Notes: generated by a model not told the origin, from the sequence alone. Counted from the first letter of the stretch, positions 10,080 to 20,100 are shown. The stretch is 64,000 bases of DNA from Nocardia neocaledoniensis (GCF_003182135.1 NZ_QGTL01000002.1:496001-560000), one strand, 5' to 3'. Numbers and translations: made by a program.

Positions 10080-10898
10080 GTGAACGGCAGATCCATCGCA
10101 GGCAGGGCAGCGGCGGTCGCCGCGGCGAGCATGGGCGCGCTGGCACTGCTGGCACCGTCCGCGAGCGCGGCCCCGATCGATGACGCCATCACCCACCTGA
10201 CCCACGTCGCCGGCGAGGACACCGCCGCCAAGGCGGGCGTCGGCGCGCTCGACAGCTTCACGAAGATGGTCGGCTCCGACACCCTGCGCGACATCTCGGC
10301 GCAGTTCATCCCGTTCTCCTACGCCGCGCCCACGTTCGGCTGCGGCAGCAACGGCCCGATCACCACGATCATCGCCGCCGCCACCTTCGAGGGTCCGGGC
10401 CCGCGCACCGAGACGAGCCTGACCCCCGGTGACATCCGGTTCAGCGCCAGCCCGCGGCACACCGGTTTCGCGCTGTCCTCCGGCCTGAACGTGGCCTGGG
10501 TGAACGTGAACACCGGCCAGAGCGGCATCGTCCCGCTCGACGATCTGACCGAGTTCGGTTCGCCCTCGCTGTCGAAGACCGTGCACAGCGGCGCCGGCAC
10601 CGTGGTCGCCTCGATGTGGGGCACGATCGACTACCCGGGCGCGCGCTGCGTGATGACGCCGACCGTCGGCACGTTCGTCGTCCCGGATCTGCCCGTCGAG
10701 CCCGCGCCCGCGCCCGCCGCGCCGCCCGCGCCCGAACCGCAGGCCGCCAACCCCGGCTCCGGCGAGGCGAACGGCGGCGCACCGAAGGCGGCCGCACCCG
10801 AAACCCCCGCTCCCGCACCGGCTCCGGCGCCCGCTCCCGCGCAGACCTCGCAGCCGGCTCCCCCGCCCGCGCCGTCCGCGGTCACCGTCGGCGGCTGA
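10080..10898 (+). CDS. Secreted protein of unknown function with Pro/Ala-rich tail
   Basis: 272 aa from GTG 10080, chosen for the GAGGAG about seven bases upstream. A Sec signal peptide is clear: NGRSIAGRAAAVAAAS, hydrophobic core, cut after PSASA. The mature domain (about 30-200) has FGCGSNGPITTIIAAATFEG and RCVMTP, two cysteines and many Thr/Gly, consistent with an exported beta-rich domain. The last 70 residues are Pro/Ala repeats (PAPAPAPAP type), likely crossing the cell wall. The family type is common in nocardiae, but I cannot name a function. A hairpin spanning its stop codon separates it from the convergent gene. Confidence 0.75.
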   Translation: MNGRSIAGRAAAVAAASMGALALLAPSASAAPIDDAITHLTHVAGEDTAAKAGVGALDSFTKMVGSDTLRDISAQFIPFSYAAPTFGCGSNGPITTIIAAATFEGPGPRTETSLTPGDIRFSASPRHTGFALSSGLNVAWVNVNTGQSGIVPLDDLTEFGSPSLSKTVHSGAGTVVASMWGTIDYPGARCVMTPTVGTFVVPDLPVEPAPAPAAPPAPEPQAANPGSGEANGGAPKAAAPETPAPAPAPAPAPAQTSQPAPPPAPSAVTVGG

Positions 10899-10929
10899 TC
10901 CGCCCGGCTACCGCCTGAGCGATCAGCCG
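10892..10929. terminator. Hairpin spanning two convergent stop codons
   Basis: CGGCTGATC (10892-10900) pairs with GATCAGCCG (10921-10929). The + strand TGA and the - strand TGA both lie in the stem, so one element could end both transcripts. The loop is 20 bases. Confidence 0.5.
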
Positions 10930-11837
10930 ACGGGGCGGATCCGCAGGACGGTGCCTTCCTCGGAACCGGCGAGCAGCGCGGACGAGTCGGTGGGATCGGC
11001 GACGACCGCGGTCAGTGGCTGGGTGGCGAGCACCGTGCAGGTAGCGCCGGTGGTCGGGTCGACGCGCACGAGGTGCCCGGCCAGCGTGGTGACGTAGAGG
11101 TCGCCGTCGCGCACCACGAGGTCGTCGACGAAATCGGGCAGCGCGCCGAACGAGGTCAGGTCGGCGATCGGGGTGGCCTGGGCCGGATTCGAGCGGGACA
11201 GGCGCAGCACCCGGCCGACCGGTGCGCCACCGCCCGCGACGTGGTTGGCGGTCACGTAGACCGAATCACCGGAGACGACAACACCGTTGGGCCCGTCGAT
11301 CGAGACCGCGGCCCACCAGTCCATGTCCTCGCTGCCGTCAGCGCGCAGGCGGTGCACGCCGTTGGCGGTGGTCACGTAGAGGTTGCCGTCGGCGTCGAAG
11401 GCGGCGCCGTTGGGTTGCGGGAAGCCGGTGGCGAACGGCGTCGGCGTCGGATTCGCGGCGGCCGGGTCGAAGCGGACGATGCCGCCCGAACCCGCAAGCG
11501 GCGAATTCCCCGTCACGACATAGAGCAGCCCGTCGGGGCCGAGCCGGACCGCGCCTGGGGCGGCCACTTCCACCGTCGCTGTCAGTCTGCCGTCGCGGTC
11601 GTAGCGCTGGACCTCCCCGCGCAGGACTCGCGAGACCCACAGGGCGCCATCGGCGTCGATGCCGAAGTTCTCCGACCAGTCCAGCAGCGGGACGCTCGAG
11701 CGGATGGCGACATCCTGGCCGGCGCGCCCGCAGTTCGAGGCGGGGGCGGCGTTCGCGGTGCCGTTGCCGAGGGCGGCGGTGGTGACGAGGGCCGCGCCGA
11801 CGGCAACGTGGGCGACGCAACGGCGGAACGACGACAT
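10923..11837 (-). CDS. Secreted SMP-30/gluconolactonase-like beta-propeller protein
   Basis: 304 aa from ATG 11837. A signal peptide is visible (SSFRRCVAHVAVGAALVTTAALGNGTANA, cut near ANA-AP). The mature part has repeated blades of the type D-x-x-G-x-L-[WY]-V: DADGALWVSR, GPDGLLYVVTG, DADGNLYVTTANG, SGDSVYVTANH, RDGDLYVTTLAG. This fits a six-bladed SMP-30/NHL-like propeller. Families with this fold include lactonases and strictosidine-synthase-like proteins; substrate unknown. The frame is open much further upstream, but that part overlaps the divergent hydrolase and has no signal peptide. Confidence 0.8.
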   Translation of the reverse strand: MSSFRRCVAHVAVGAALVTTAALGNGTANAAPASNCGRAGQDVAIRSSVPLLDWSENFGIDADGALWVSRVLRGEVQRYDRDGRLTATVEVAAPGAVRLGPDGLLYVVTGNSPLAGSGGIVRFDPAAANPTPTPFATGFPQPNGAAFDADGNLYVTTANGVHRLRADGSEDMDWWAAVSIDGPNGVVVSGDSVYVTANHVAGGGAPVGRVLRLSRSNPAQATPIADLTSFGALPDFVDDLVVRDGDLYVTTLAGHLVRVDPTTGATCTVLATQPLTAVVADPTDSSALLAGSEEGTVLRIRPVG

Positions 11838-12008
11838 GGAAGACCTCGACTCTTGTTGACCCGGCTCGACGCGCGAAAGTCTAACGGCTACCGCCGGGTA
11901 GTGGTTTGTCCGAATGCGTGGGGGTCCCGTCTGGCCGCGACCACAACGATCACGCGAGGTGGTGCCCTTGTCGCGCAGGACGATTCGACCAGCGGTAATA
12001 ATCGGAGG

Positions 12009-12611
12009 GTGCCCTACTTCGACAGCGCCCGTGGACGGCTGCACTACCGGCGTTGGTCGGTCGACGCCGCGGCCGCCACGGTGGTCCTGCTGCCGGGCAC
12101 GGGTCAGCACAGCGGGCACTACCACCGCTTCGCCGCGGCGCTGGAGCGGACGGCGCGGATCGAATTGTGGACGCTCGACACGGCGGGCCAGGGCCTGAGC
12201 GAGGGCGACCCGGACGCACCGGGCACCATCGACGAACTCGCCGCCGACGCCCGCGGGCTGCTCGCCGAGGTCGGCGCCGGAACCAGACCGGTGCTGATGG
12301 GACATTCACTCGGCGCGGTCACCGCGCTCACCGTCGCCGCCGCGAACCCCGATGACCTGGGCGGACTCGTCGTCTGCGGGACGCCGCGCCGCGCCGCCGA
12401 GCTCGCGCCGCCCACGCGATTGCCGGTGCTCGCGGTGCACGGCGTCGACGATCGGCGGGCGCCCATCGATGTGATCCGGCTATGGACAGCGCGGCACGGA
12501 TCGGTAGATTTGCGCGAGTACGCCGACGCCGGGCACGACCTGTTGCACGAACCGGTACAGCAGCGGGTGGCTGTCGATATCGCGGAGTGGGTCGTCGCCG
12601 CGGTGCGATGA
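12009..12611 (+). CDS. Alpha/beta hydrolase
   Basis: Small hydrolase of 200 aa, lysophospholipase/esterase type. Seen: VVLLPGTGQHSGHYHRFA (oxyanion region), GHSLGAVTAL nucleophile elbow with Ser, HGVDD (acid) near the C-terminus and the catalytic His in YADAGHDLLHEP. The order Ser-Asp-His is intact. The start is uncertain: GTG 12009 gives PYFDSARGRLHYRRW, a normal beginning, but the GGAGG is directly adjacent, so the mRNA may be leaderless or the true start slightly upstream. The gene ends 18 bp before the ESX-type cluster and may be transcribed with it. Confidence 0.85.
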   Translation: MPYFDSARGRLHYRRWSVDAAAATVVLLPGTGQHSGHYHRFAAALERTARIELWTLDTAGQGLSEGDPDAPGTIDELAADARGLLAEVGAGTRPVLMGHSLGAVTALTVAAANPDDLGGLVVCGTPRRAAELAPPTRLPVLAVHGVDDRRAPIDVIRLWTARHGSVDLREYADAGHDLLHEPVQQRVAVDIAEWVVAAVR

Positions 12612-12629
12612 ACGATGAAGGGGGAACCG

Positions 12630-13028
12630 GTGCAACCGAATCGAACAGGACTGCCGAATACGGCCGCGCTCGGCCAGGCCGTGGACGAGGGCGGGCTGTG
12701 GATCGACGGCCTGCTGGTCGCCGACGGCGCGCCGGAACGCTGCGCCCAGCGCTACGAGCGCCTCGCCGACGCGGTGGACGCCCAGCTGGCGGCCCTCGGC
12801 GCCACCGAGGTCATTCCCGGCTTCGGCGGGCTCCCCTCCGGCGCCGCGCTGCGCACCGGCTTCGAGGGCAAGGCGGCCGACGCGCTGACGCAGCTGCGCG
12901 CCTACGCGAGCACCGCGCGCGAACTGGCCGCGGTGTTCCGCGCGGCGGGCGCGGCGTATCAGGAAGGCGACCGGGCGCTGTCCGACTCGGTCGCCAAGCT
13001 CGAAGTGCCGGGTGAGAGCCATGCGTAG
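12630..13028 (+). CDS. Small ESX-associated protein, first gene of an EspG cluster
   Basis: 132 aa helical protein from GTG 12630, which has AAGGGGGAA in front; an ATG at 12615 in the same frame is possible. No named domain. Seen: an N-terminal ALGQAVDEGGLWIDGLLV, a helix with ERCAQRYERLADAVDAQLAALG, and a second helix AADALTQLRAYASTARELAAVFRAAGAAYQEGD. Two amphipathic helices of this spacing resemble WXG100-superfamily proteins, although no W-x-G turn is seen; GFEGKAAD may stand in its place. Its end overlaps the next gene by 8 bp, and an EspG-like gene follows that. A type VII secretion partner is inferred from context. Confidence 0.65.
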   Translation: MQPNRTGLPNTAALGQAVDEGGLWIDGLLVADGAPERCAQRYERLADAVDAQLAALGATEVIPGFGGLPSGAALRTGFEGKAADALTQLRAYASTARELAAVFRAAGAAYQEGDRALSDSVAKLEVPGESHA

Positions 13029-14538
13029 CATCTCCGGCCGCACGCCAGGCACCGATCCCGACTACGTGCCCGTCATCGAGGTCTTCGACAATCTCTCGCA
13101 CACCGAGATCTATCAGGCCGTCCGTCAGCTCGATCCGGCGGCGCTGAGCAACGCGGGTCAGCTGTTCCTGTCCACGTCCACCGGGCTCGGGGACGAGGTG
13201 GAGAACGCGCACGGCGAGATCAGGGCCGCCATCGCCGACGGCTGGCGCGGCGCCGCCGCCCAGCAGGCCGTCGACGCGGTCCGCGACTTCGAGCAGGCGG
13301 GCAGGAAGATCGCCGATGTGCTGACCGCGGTCGGCGTGCGCCTGTGCCAGGCGGGCGACGCGGCCGAATCGGTCCGCGCCGCCGTCGCCGAACCCGCGGC
13401 GGCACAACCCGATCCGTCGGCCGCCCTCATCGATTCCGAGCAGGCCGGGACCAATGCCGCGATCGTGCGGCAGGCCGAGAACGCGCGGCTGGACGCGGTG
13501 CGGGCGATGGAGACGATCTACGCCGGGGCCTTCGTACCGACGGGGTCGGGCGTGCCGGCGTTCCCGGACGTCACGTCGGGGCCAGGGGGTGCGGAGGTAC
13601 CCGTCGCAGGCCTCGGATTCTCGGCGAGCGCCGCGAGCCCGGCGGCGACCGGCGCCGGCGCGACGGAGGGCGTCGTCGCCGCGGCCGATGTCCTGGTCGG
13701 CGCCGATACCGCTGTCGAGGTCGACGCCACCGTCGACGCCATCACCGCGGCGAGCGCGCAGGTCAACGGAACCATCTCGGCGGCAACGACATACGCGGCC
13801 ACGGGGAGTGGACAGGCGACAACAGCACCCGCACAGGTGCTCACCGGCGGCGCGACTCCGAGCGTCACCGCTCCGGCGAGCGTGTCCGGCGTCCACGCCG
13901 CGACGACCGCTCCCCCTGGATACCTCGCCGCGACCGACACACGCCGCCGCCGTGACAACACGTCGACCACCGCGACCGGCGGTTCCGTGGGGTACGGCGC
14001 CGACACCGAAGGCACGGGTGCCGGCAACAGCAACACCGGCGACGATGCGGACGGCAGCGGCCACTTCAGCGACAACGGCCACCCTGAGGCCGGCGGCGGC
14101 AACCACAGCGGTGACGCCGGCGGCAGCGGGGCAGCCGGTGCGGCAACGCAATCCGCGGCGACCGGGTCCTCCCCGGGACCGCTGACCGGGGCCGCGACGA
14201 GCAGCGCGACTTCCGGCACGGAGACCGCACAGGCCTCCGCCGAAGGTCGGCAGGACGCGGTCGGGGCGAGCGGGGAGGCCGCGGCGGGGATGAGTGCCGG
14301 GGCGATCGGCGGGATGATGGGCGGCGCGATGGTGGCTGCCGACCACACCAGGCCGCCCGGTGGACCGCGTCCGCAGCCCAGGCAGGACGAGGACGAGGAA
14401 GACGACGATGACGACTTCCTGCGCTACCTCGACGAGGAGCCGACGTACCTCGAGCCCGCCGACGAGGTGAACGCCCTGATCGGCAAGATGGAGCCGACCA
14501 GCCCCGCCGTGCTCGGTGAGTGGACCGGCCGGGAGTGA
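13021..14538 (+). CDS. PPE-like WxG protein, candidate ESX substrate
   Basis: 505 aa from ATG 13021 after GGGTGAG; GTG 13012 is an alternative. The N-terminal 180 aa is helical and holds a W-x-G turn (IADGWRGAAAQQAVDAV) between two long helices, as in WXG100/PPE proteins. The middle (about 190-440) is low complexity, Ala/Thr/Gly-rich. The end is highly acidic (EDEEDDDDDF) followed by RYLDEEPTYLEPADE, where YLDEE fits the Y-x-x-x-[DE] secretion signal. There is no signal peptide. Lying directly before an EspG-type chaperone gene, this is the probable client. It lacks the P-P-E triad of mycobacterial PPE proteins, so the name is by analogy. Confidence 0.7.
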   Translation: MRSISGRTPGTDPDYVPVIEVFDNLSHTEIYQAVRQLDPAALSNAGQLFLSTSTGLGDEVENAHGEIRAAIADGWRGAAAQQAVDAVRDFEQAGRKIADVLTAVGVRLCQAGDAAESVRAAVAEPAAAQPDPSAALIDSEQAGTNAAIVRQAENARLDAVRAMETIYAGAFVPTGSGVPAFPDVTSGPGGAEVPVAGLGFSASAASPAATGAGATEGVVAAADVLVGADTAVEVDATVDAITAASAQVNGTISAATTYAATGSGQATTAPAQVLTGGATPSVTAPASVSGVHAATTAPPGYLAATDTRRRRDNTSTTATGGSVGYGADTEGTGAGNSNTGDDADGSGHFSDNGHPEAGGGNHSGDAGGSGAAGAATQSAATGSSPGPLTGAATSSATSGTETAQASAEGRQDAVGASGEAAAGMSAGAIGGMMGGAMVAADHTRPPGGPRPQPRQDEDEEDDDDDFLRYLDEEPTYLEPADEVNALIGKMEPTSPAVLGEWTGRE

Positions 14539-15239
14539 ACTGGCACCTCACCCCGGATCAGTTCGCGCTGGCCTGGGCGCGCACCGACGGCGACCGGATC
14601 CCGTATCCGCTCGCGGTCCGCGCCTCGGCCCGCGACACCGCCGAACGCGCCGCCAAGCAACCCGCGCTCGACGCCTGGTGCGCGCGGGTGCTCGACGCCG
14701 ACCTGTCGGCGGCCTTGCGGGTACTCGCCAAGCCGGAGATCCGCGTGGAGGTGAGCGGCCGAGCCCCCGCGCCGGTCCGGATTCTCGGCGCCGTCACCGG
14801 TGACGTGGCCGTGCTCGCGGTCCAGGAACCGGGCAGCGCCGAGGACCGCGGCGGCGCCGTGCACGTCCAGGTCGGCAGCACGAAACGCTTCGCCGCCCAG
14901 GTGTTCTCGCGGCTACCCGCGCACCCGCCCGGCACGGGTGACCGGCTGTCCGCGCTCGCGGACAGGGTGCGCGAGGACAGCCGCGACCTGGTCACAGCGC
15001 CAGTCGCCGGACCGTCCGACGCCGCTCGTATCCGGCGTCTGCTCCAACGAGCGCGCACCGGCATCGGTCAGATCCTCGTCGGGGCCGGCACGAGCGAATC
15101 ACCCACCGGCGTCCTGTCCTGGATAGATGTCACCGGCGACGGCCGATACCTGGTGTACGCCGCCCACCGCGTCGACATCGCCCCCGCCACGCCGGAGTGC
15201 GCGGCCGACTGGTTACGCAGACTGCTCCGAAACGTCTGA
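14535..15239 (+). CDS. EspG-family ESX secretion chaperone
   Basis: 234 aa. EspG proteins are cytosolic chaperones that bind PPE-type substrates of type VII secretion. Seen: WHLTPDQFALAWARTDGDRIPYPL, matching the family opening W-x-L-t-x-x-[ED]-F-x-x-x-W...D-R-x-P-[YF]-P-L; a central strand-rich segment; and IGQILVGAGTSESPTGVLSWIDVTGDGRYLVY, matching the late G-x-I-x-V...W-x-D-T-x-x-G-R-Y motif. GTG 14535 makes a GTGA overlap with the stop of the PPE-like gene. The family name is well supported; its client is probably the preceding protein. No ESX core gene (EccB/C/D/E, MycP) is in the window. Confidence 0.87.
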   Translation: MNWHLTPDQFALAWARTDGDRIPYPLAVRASARDTAERAAKQPALDAWCARVLDADLSAALRVLAKPEIRVEVSGRAPAPVRILGAVTGDVAVLAVQEPGSAEDRGGAVHVQVGSTKRFAAQVFSRLPAHPPGTGDRLSALADRVREDSRDLVTAPVAGPSDAARIRRLLQRARTGIGQILVGAGTSESPTGVLSWIDVTGDGRYLVYAAHRVDIAPATPECAADWLRRLLRNV

Positions 15240-15430
15240 CCACCCCGAACAGCGTCTGCCCCGAGTCGGCCGCAACCCCCGAAACGGCCATGCCACCCGC
15301 GCGAAGTGCGCTTCCCAGGGGGCGCCGCCCGGAGCACGGCGGTTTCGGTGGCGGCCGGGTGCTCAGCAGACACTGAGCCGCCCGGGGCAGATCGCTTCCG
15401 TATTCCGTGCCGCCGGAGTCCGCCGACCGA

Positions 15431-16075
15431 TCAGCGAGCCGCCCGCGGGGTCAGGGTGAGCGCCTCGGGGATCGCGGCGAAGGCGTGGCGCAGCTCCGCG
15501 GTGAGCGTCGCGGTATCGGCGGGAGTGCTTCGCGCGCTCCATGTTTCGAGGGCGCAATGGAACGCGGCGATCAGGATGTCGAGCGCCAGCCGGGGGCGCG
15601 GGTCAGTGGCGGGGTCGAGGTCGTAACGCTCGCGCAGCAGCTCGAGGGCGGCGCGGACCGTGCGGTCGCAGAACTGCAGATTGTGCGCGCTCATCGACGG
15701 CGTGACGTGCGCGAGACGGTGACTCAGTACGGCGCGTTCGGCCCAGCCCTCGGCGGGCATGCGGGCCACGACCGCGAGCACGGCGTCCTGCAACGTGGTC
15801 AGCAATGTGCCCGCGCCGGGATCGGCGCTGGCGAGTTCGTCGAGAAAGGCCGTCCACAGGTCCTGGAGCGGCGCCATGGCCACGTCTTCCTTGCTGGTGA
15901 AGGTGCGGAAGAACGTGCGCTTGGAGACCTCGACGGCATCGCAGAGTTCGTCGAGGGTGGTGTGCTCGAATCCGCGCGCCGCGAACAGCTCGAGCGCGGT
16001 GTCGATCAGCGCCTGCCTGGTCCGTTGCTTCTTGCGTTCGCGCAACGGCAGCGGACGCGCCACGACATCAACCAT
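15431..16075 (-). CDS. TetR-family regulator of the divergent oxidoreductase
   Basis: 214 aa repressor-type regulator. The N-terminal HTH is clear: RQALIDTALELFAARGFEHTTLDELCDAVEVSKRTFFRTFTSKEDV. The C-terminal ligand domain is all-helical (WTAFLDELASADPG, RAALELLRERYDL). ATG 16075. It faces the oxidoreductase gene starting at 16184, and a perfect 15-bp palindrome lies over the promoter of that gene, so it most likely represses its neighbour and perhaps itself. The inducer is unknown, possibly an electrophile or quinone given the target. Confidence 0.9.
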   Translation of the reverse strand: MVDVVARPLPLRERKKQRTRQALIDTALELFAARGFEHTTLDELCDAVEVSKRTFFRTFTSKEDVAMAPLQDLWTAFLDELASADPGAGTLLTTLQDAVLAVVARMPAEGWAERAVLSHRLAHVTPSMSAHNLQFCDRTVRAALELLRERYDLDPATDPRPRLALDILIAAFHCALETWSARSTPADTATLTAELRHAFAAIPEALTLTPRAAR

Positions 16076-16120
16076 GGTCGCCAGTCTAACCGGGCAATGC
16101 CCTTCGGCGGCTTTCGCCCC

Positions 16121-16150
16121 TTGACATCATTTGCCACTCAGTGGCACATT
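16121..16150 (+). promoter_or_regulatory. Promoter of the oxidoreductase gene with embedded palindromic operator
   Basis: TTGACA at 16121-16126 is a perfect -35 box; CACATT at 16145-16150 is a weak -10 at 18-bp spacing. TGCCACT-C-AGTGGCA at 16132-16146 is a perfect 15-bp palindrome that fills the spacer and runs into the -10. A TetR dimer bound there would exclude RNA polymerase. Confidence 0.8.
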
Positions 16151-16183
16151 CTGGATGCGATCCTCCGTTGAAAGGCGTTGTCC

Positions 16184-17113
16184 ATGCGTGCCCTGGTCGT
16201 CGACCACTCCACCCCCTCCGGGCTACGGCTCGGCGAGGTGCCCGACCCCGTCCCGGCTCCCCATCAAGCCCTCGTCGAGGTGTCGGCGACCTCGCTCAAC
16301 AGTGGCGAGGTGCGCTTCGGCCTGGCGGGCGCGCCCGACGGCGCGGTTCTCGGCTGGGACGCCGCGGGGACCGTGGTGCGCGCCGCCGCCGACGGATCGG
16401 GGCCCGCGGTCGGCACCCCGGTGGTCACCCTCGGCGAGAGCGGCGGGTGGGCGCGGCTGCGCGCGGTGGACACCGATCTGCTCGGCGTGGCGCCCGCGGG
16501 CGCCGACCCCGGCGCCATCGGCACGATCCCGGTGGCAGGCGCGACCGCGCTGCGCGCGCTGCATCGGCTCGGCCCGATCCTGGGGCGGCGCGTGCTGATC
16601 ATCGGGGCGAGCGGCGGCGTCGGGCGCTACGCCGTCCAGCTGGCCGCGCGCGGCGGCGCGCACGTCATCGCGACGAGCGCGGACCCGGCGGGTCGCGGCG
16701 CGGCACTGCGCACGCTGGGCGCCGACGAGGTCGTCGCAGGCCCGGCCGACCTGTCCGCCGAGGTCGACGGAATCATCGACATGGTGGGCGGTTCCATGCT
16801 GGTCGAGGGATATACGCGACTCAGCGAGGGCGGCACGCTGGTAGCGGTCGGCCACGCGGCCGAGCAGGGCGAGACCTTCCCGTACGGTGCGCTGTTCGGC
16901 GACCAGGGCCGCCACGACCGCACGCTCACCACGTTCTTCCTGCTCTCCTGCGCGCGCCTCGGCCCCGATCTGAGCTGGCTGGCGGCGCGTGTGGCCGCCG
17001 GCGATCTCGACCCGGGCATCACCTGGCGCGGCGACTGGACCAACGCGGACCAGGCGATCGACGCGCTGCTCGCGGGCGGCCTGAACGGAAAGGCCGTGCT
17101 GGACCTCCGGTGA
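16184..17113 (+). CDS. Zinc-independent MDR oxidoreductase (quinone oxidoreductase-like)
   Basis: Medium-chain dehydrogenase/reductase of 309 aa, NADPH-dependent. ATG 16184 has AAAGG eight bases upstream. Seen: GroES-like domain with [15 protein letters not shown] and [11 protein letters not shown], then the Rossmann domain with [28 protein letters not shown] (G-x-G-G-V-G nucleotide loop), the following [10 protein letters not shown] and [11 protein letters not shown]. The structural and catalytic zinc ligands of alcohol dehydrogenases are absent, as in quinone oxidoreductases (QOR) and zeta-crystallins. It is controlled by the divergent TetR gene through the operator at 16132-16146. Its stop is 7 bp from the convergent helicase stop. 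Confidence 0.88.
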   Translation: MRALVVDHSTPSGLRLGEVPDPVPAPHQALVEVSATSLNSGEVRFGLAGAPDGAVLGWDAAGTVVRAAADGSGPAVGTPVVTLGESGGWARLRAVDTDLLGVAPAGADPGAIGTIPVAGATALRALHRLGPILGRRVLIIGASGGVGRYAVQLAARGGAHVIATSADPAGRGAALRTLGADEVVAGPADLSAEVDGIIDMVGGSMLVEGYTRLSEGGTLVAVGHAAEQGETFPYGALFGDQGRHDRTLTTFFLLSCARLGPDLSWLAARVAAGDLDPGITWRGDWTNADQAIDALLAGGLNGKAVLDLR

Positions 17114-17120
17114 GAGCGGA

Positions 17121-20100
17121 TCAGCCGAGTCGCAGGAACCCTGCCAGTGCGTCGAGTTCCTCCGGTGTGTCCGGGAGGTATTCGGTGAGCAGGGGCGAGC
17201 GGATGACGATGGCCTTCCACATGGCGCGGCACAGGGTCGCGTGGATCATGGTGCGCGACAGCAGGGTTCGCATGCCGAAGGGGGCGTCGGCGGGGGTGGA
17301 TGTCGTCATCGACAGGACGACGACGGCGGCCTCGCGCCCACGGAAGCGATCCGGTGTGCCGACGAGCACGTCCTCGATCTTGGCGCGCGCCAACAGGGTT
17401 CGGATGCGGGCGACCTGCGCGGCGTAGGGCGCGACGACGAACACGTCGTGCGGGTGCAGCCTTCTGGCCTGGCCGCCGGAGGTCCAGGTTTCCCCGAGCA
17501 GGGCGCGCACCCGGCGCACCACCTCCCGCGCCTCGGCGTCGGATTCGGTGGCGCTGCCCCGGTGCTCGACCAGCACGGTGCTCACACCGGGCGCGATACC
17601 CGCCAGATCCCGTGCGAGCGTGATCGTTTCGCTGGACCGCAGGCGGCCGTCGTAGCAGCTCGCCGACACCGGGTCGCACAGCGCCGGGTGCATGCGCCAG
17701 GTGCGGTCGAGGAAGTAGCCCCGCTCCTCGGGCAGGGTGGCGGCACCGTCGCACAACCATTCCAGCGCCGACACCTGCACGGGTTCGGGGTGCGCGGCCT
17801 GCGCGCGCGCTGGCACCGGGTCGCCGATCAGCAGCAGGTTGCGGGCGCTCACCGCGACGGCGACGGTGTCGGCCAGCGAGCTCGCGCCCGCGTCGGCGAT
17901 CACCAGCAGGTCGAGCGCGCCGGGCGCGATGAGGTTCTCGTCGACGAAATCGGCGGTGGTGCCGCCGATCACGCAGCCGTTGACCGCGTTGTCGAGGAAG
18001 CGCGGGTACCGGTCGGCGTCGATCGCCGACCATTCCGGGCCCACCGAGGCGACGTCCTTCTTGGCGACCAGCTCGGGCAGCAGCCCGGCGTCGACGACGG
18101 CGTCGAAGATCCGCTCGATCACCGCGTGTGATTGCGCGACGACGCCGATCCGCCACCGGTGGCGGGTGACGAGCCGCTCGATCGCGCGACCGGTGGTGCC
18201 GGTCTTGCCGGTGCCGGGCGGGCCGTGCACGGCCAGGTACGAGGCATCGAGCGCGCCGACCGCGCCTGCGAGCGCGGCCGCCACGTCACCGTGCACCTCG
18301 GGCAGCGCCATGCCGTCGCGCAGCCGGGGCGCGCGCCGCAGCAGCAGATCGAAGACGGCCGACTCGGGTACCCCGGGCAGCGTCATCAGCAGGTCCTGGG
18401 CCGTGAGTTCCAGCGCCGCGTCGATTTCGGCCTCGCCGTCGGGCGGTCCGGGGGCGATGGCGGCGGGCAGGTCGTCGTAGGGCGGGCAGCCCGCGGGCAG
18501 CAGCTCCTCGAGGCGGACGGTGTCGTCGAAGTTGGCGTCGACCGCGCAGCCGAGCACGGTCGCCGTGGCGGTGGCGCGGCGGCCGAGCGCCTGGGTCATG
18601 CCCGCCGCGGCGGCCCCGTCGTAGATGGTCACCATCTGGGTGCCCGGGGTGAGCGTGGCGCCGGTGCCGAGCCTGCCGGTGAGCGTGAGATAGCGCCGCA
18701 TCGTCGGAAGTTGCGGCGTGCGATGCCATTTGGTGTCGACGGTGCCCCACTCGGCCACGAGCACGCCCGGCGAATCCGCCCACTCCCCGACCGGATGCCC
18801 GAGCCGATCGATGTGCGCCCACCAGCGCGGTTGTCGCTCCCTGCGGTGGTATCCGAGCACCGCGGCCGTCACGGCGGCGGCGCGCGCGGCCTCGCCGGTG
18901 GCGCCCGCGGCGAATTCGGTCAGCGCGGCTTCCAGCGACCCGGTCCGCAGGGACGGCGGCACGTCGGACTCGGCCACCGCGAACCGGCTGCCCGGCACCT
19001 CGATCCCGGCCTCGGCCGCCCGCTCGAGCAACCAGTCACGCAGCGCGAGTACGCGCCCCGCCCGCACGGACCAGTCCGCCGGGTAGTGGTCGTCGGGTGT
19101 GCTCGCGCCGGCCGACACATCCGGACCCGCTGAGCCGCCGGCGACAGTCCGGTCGAGTCGCGCGGCCGGACCCGCCGGGTCACCCGGAGCGTTCGTCGCC
19201 GGATCGAATGCCGTTGCCGCGTCCGATCCGACGGCATCCGCCCGCGAGGGGGCGTGCCCGGACGCCACGACCCGACCGGGCGCCGAGTCCTCCGGAATCG
19301 CCTCGGCGGACCGGGACCCGGTCGTTGGCAGGAGCGCGGTGAGGCCGGCGAGGTCGTAGGACTGTTCGCCGATCAGCAGGGCGGTGCGCGTGATCGGGGC
19401 CAGGTCGACCAGGGCCCCGTCGGCGAGGAGCTCGTCGAGCAGGTCGGCGCCGGTGCCGAGGCGCCCGGCCCAGTCGAGCAGGGCGGTGCGCACGCCCGAA
19501 CCGTAGTGGTACACGCGCACAGTCGGGTCGATCGCGCGGTGCTCGCCGATGATGTCGAGGAGTTCGTCGAGCACCTCGGTCTCGACGGCGCCGGGCATCG
19601 TCGGCTGGTAGACGACCGACCGCGCGTCGGCCAGTTCCACGGTGGCGACGGCGCCCCGCGCGTCGAGGTCGATGAGCAGGGCGAGGTCACCCGCCGACGG
19701 TGCGGGCAGGGCGCCGAGCGCGGTCGCGTCGCGCAGGGCGAAAGCCGGTGCGCCGGTGGTCTCCCGCTGCAACTGGATCTCGGCCTGGCGCCGCAGCGAG
19801 GTCACCGTGCGCGGGGTGAGACCGGCGACGGGGGTCGTGGTGGTGGCGAGCCGGTCGATGGTCAGCACGCCCGCCTCGCGCAGCCGGGCGCGCTGGGTCG
19901 GCCGAATCCCCGCGACCAGCAGCAGATCCCGCGCGGTGCGCACGGCATCGCGACACCGCGCGCACCGTCCACACGCCAGGTAGCGCGGATCTCCCCACTG
20001 CACCGGCAGCAGCTCGATCGACTTCTCCTCGACGATGCGCTCCAGCCGGGCCCGCCGAGCCAGATACACCGGCGCCAGCTCGTCGGCCCGCACGCGCTGC

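Noticed and set aside
13021..14538. Calling the WxG protein a true PPE protein
   Set aside because: No Pro-Pro-Glu at the N-terminus; only helical layout, W-x-G and EspG context support it.
15240..15430. Possible small gene between the EspG-like and TetR genes
   Set aside because: Short frames only, none with a ribosome site or coding-like composition.
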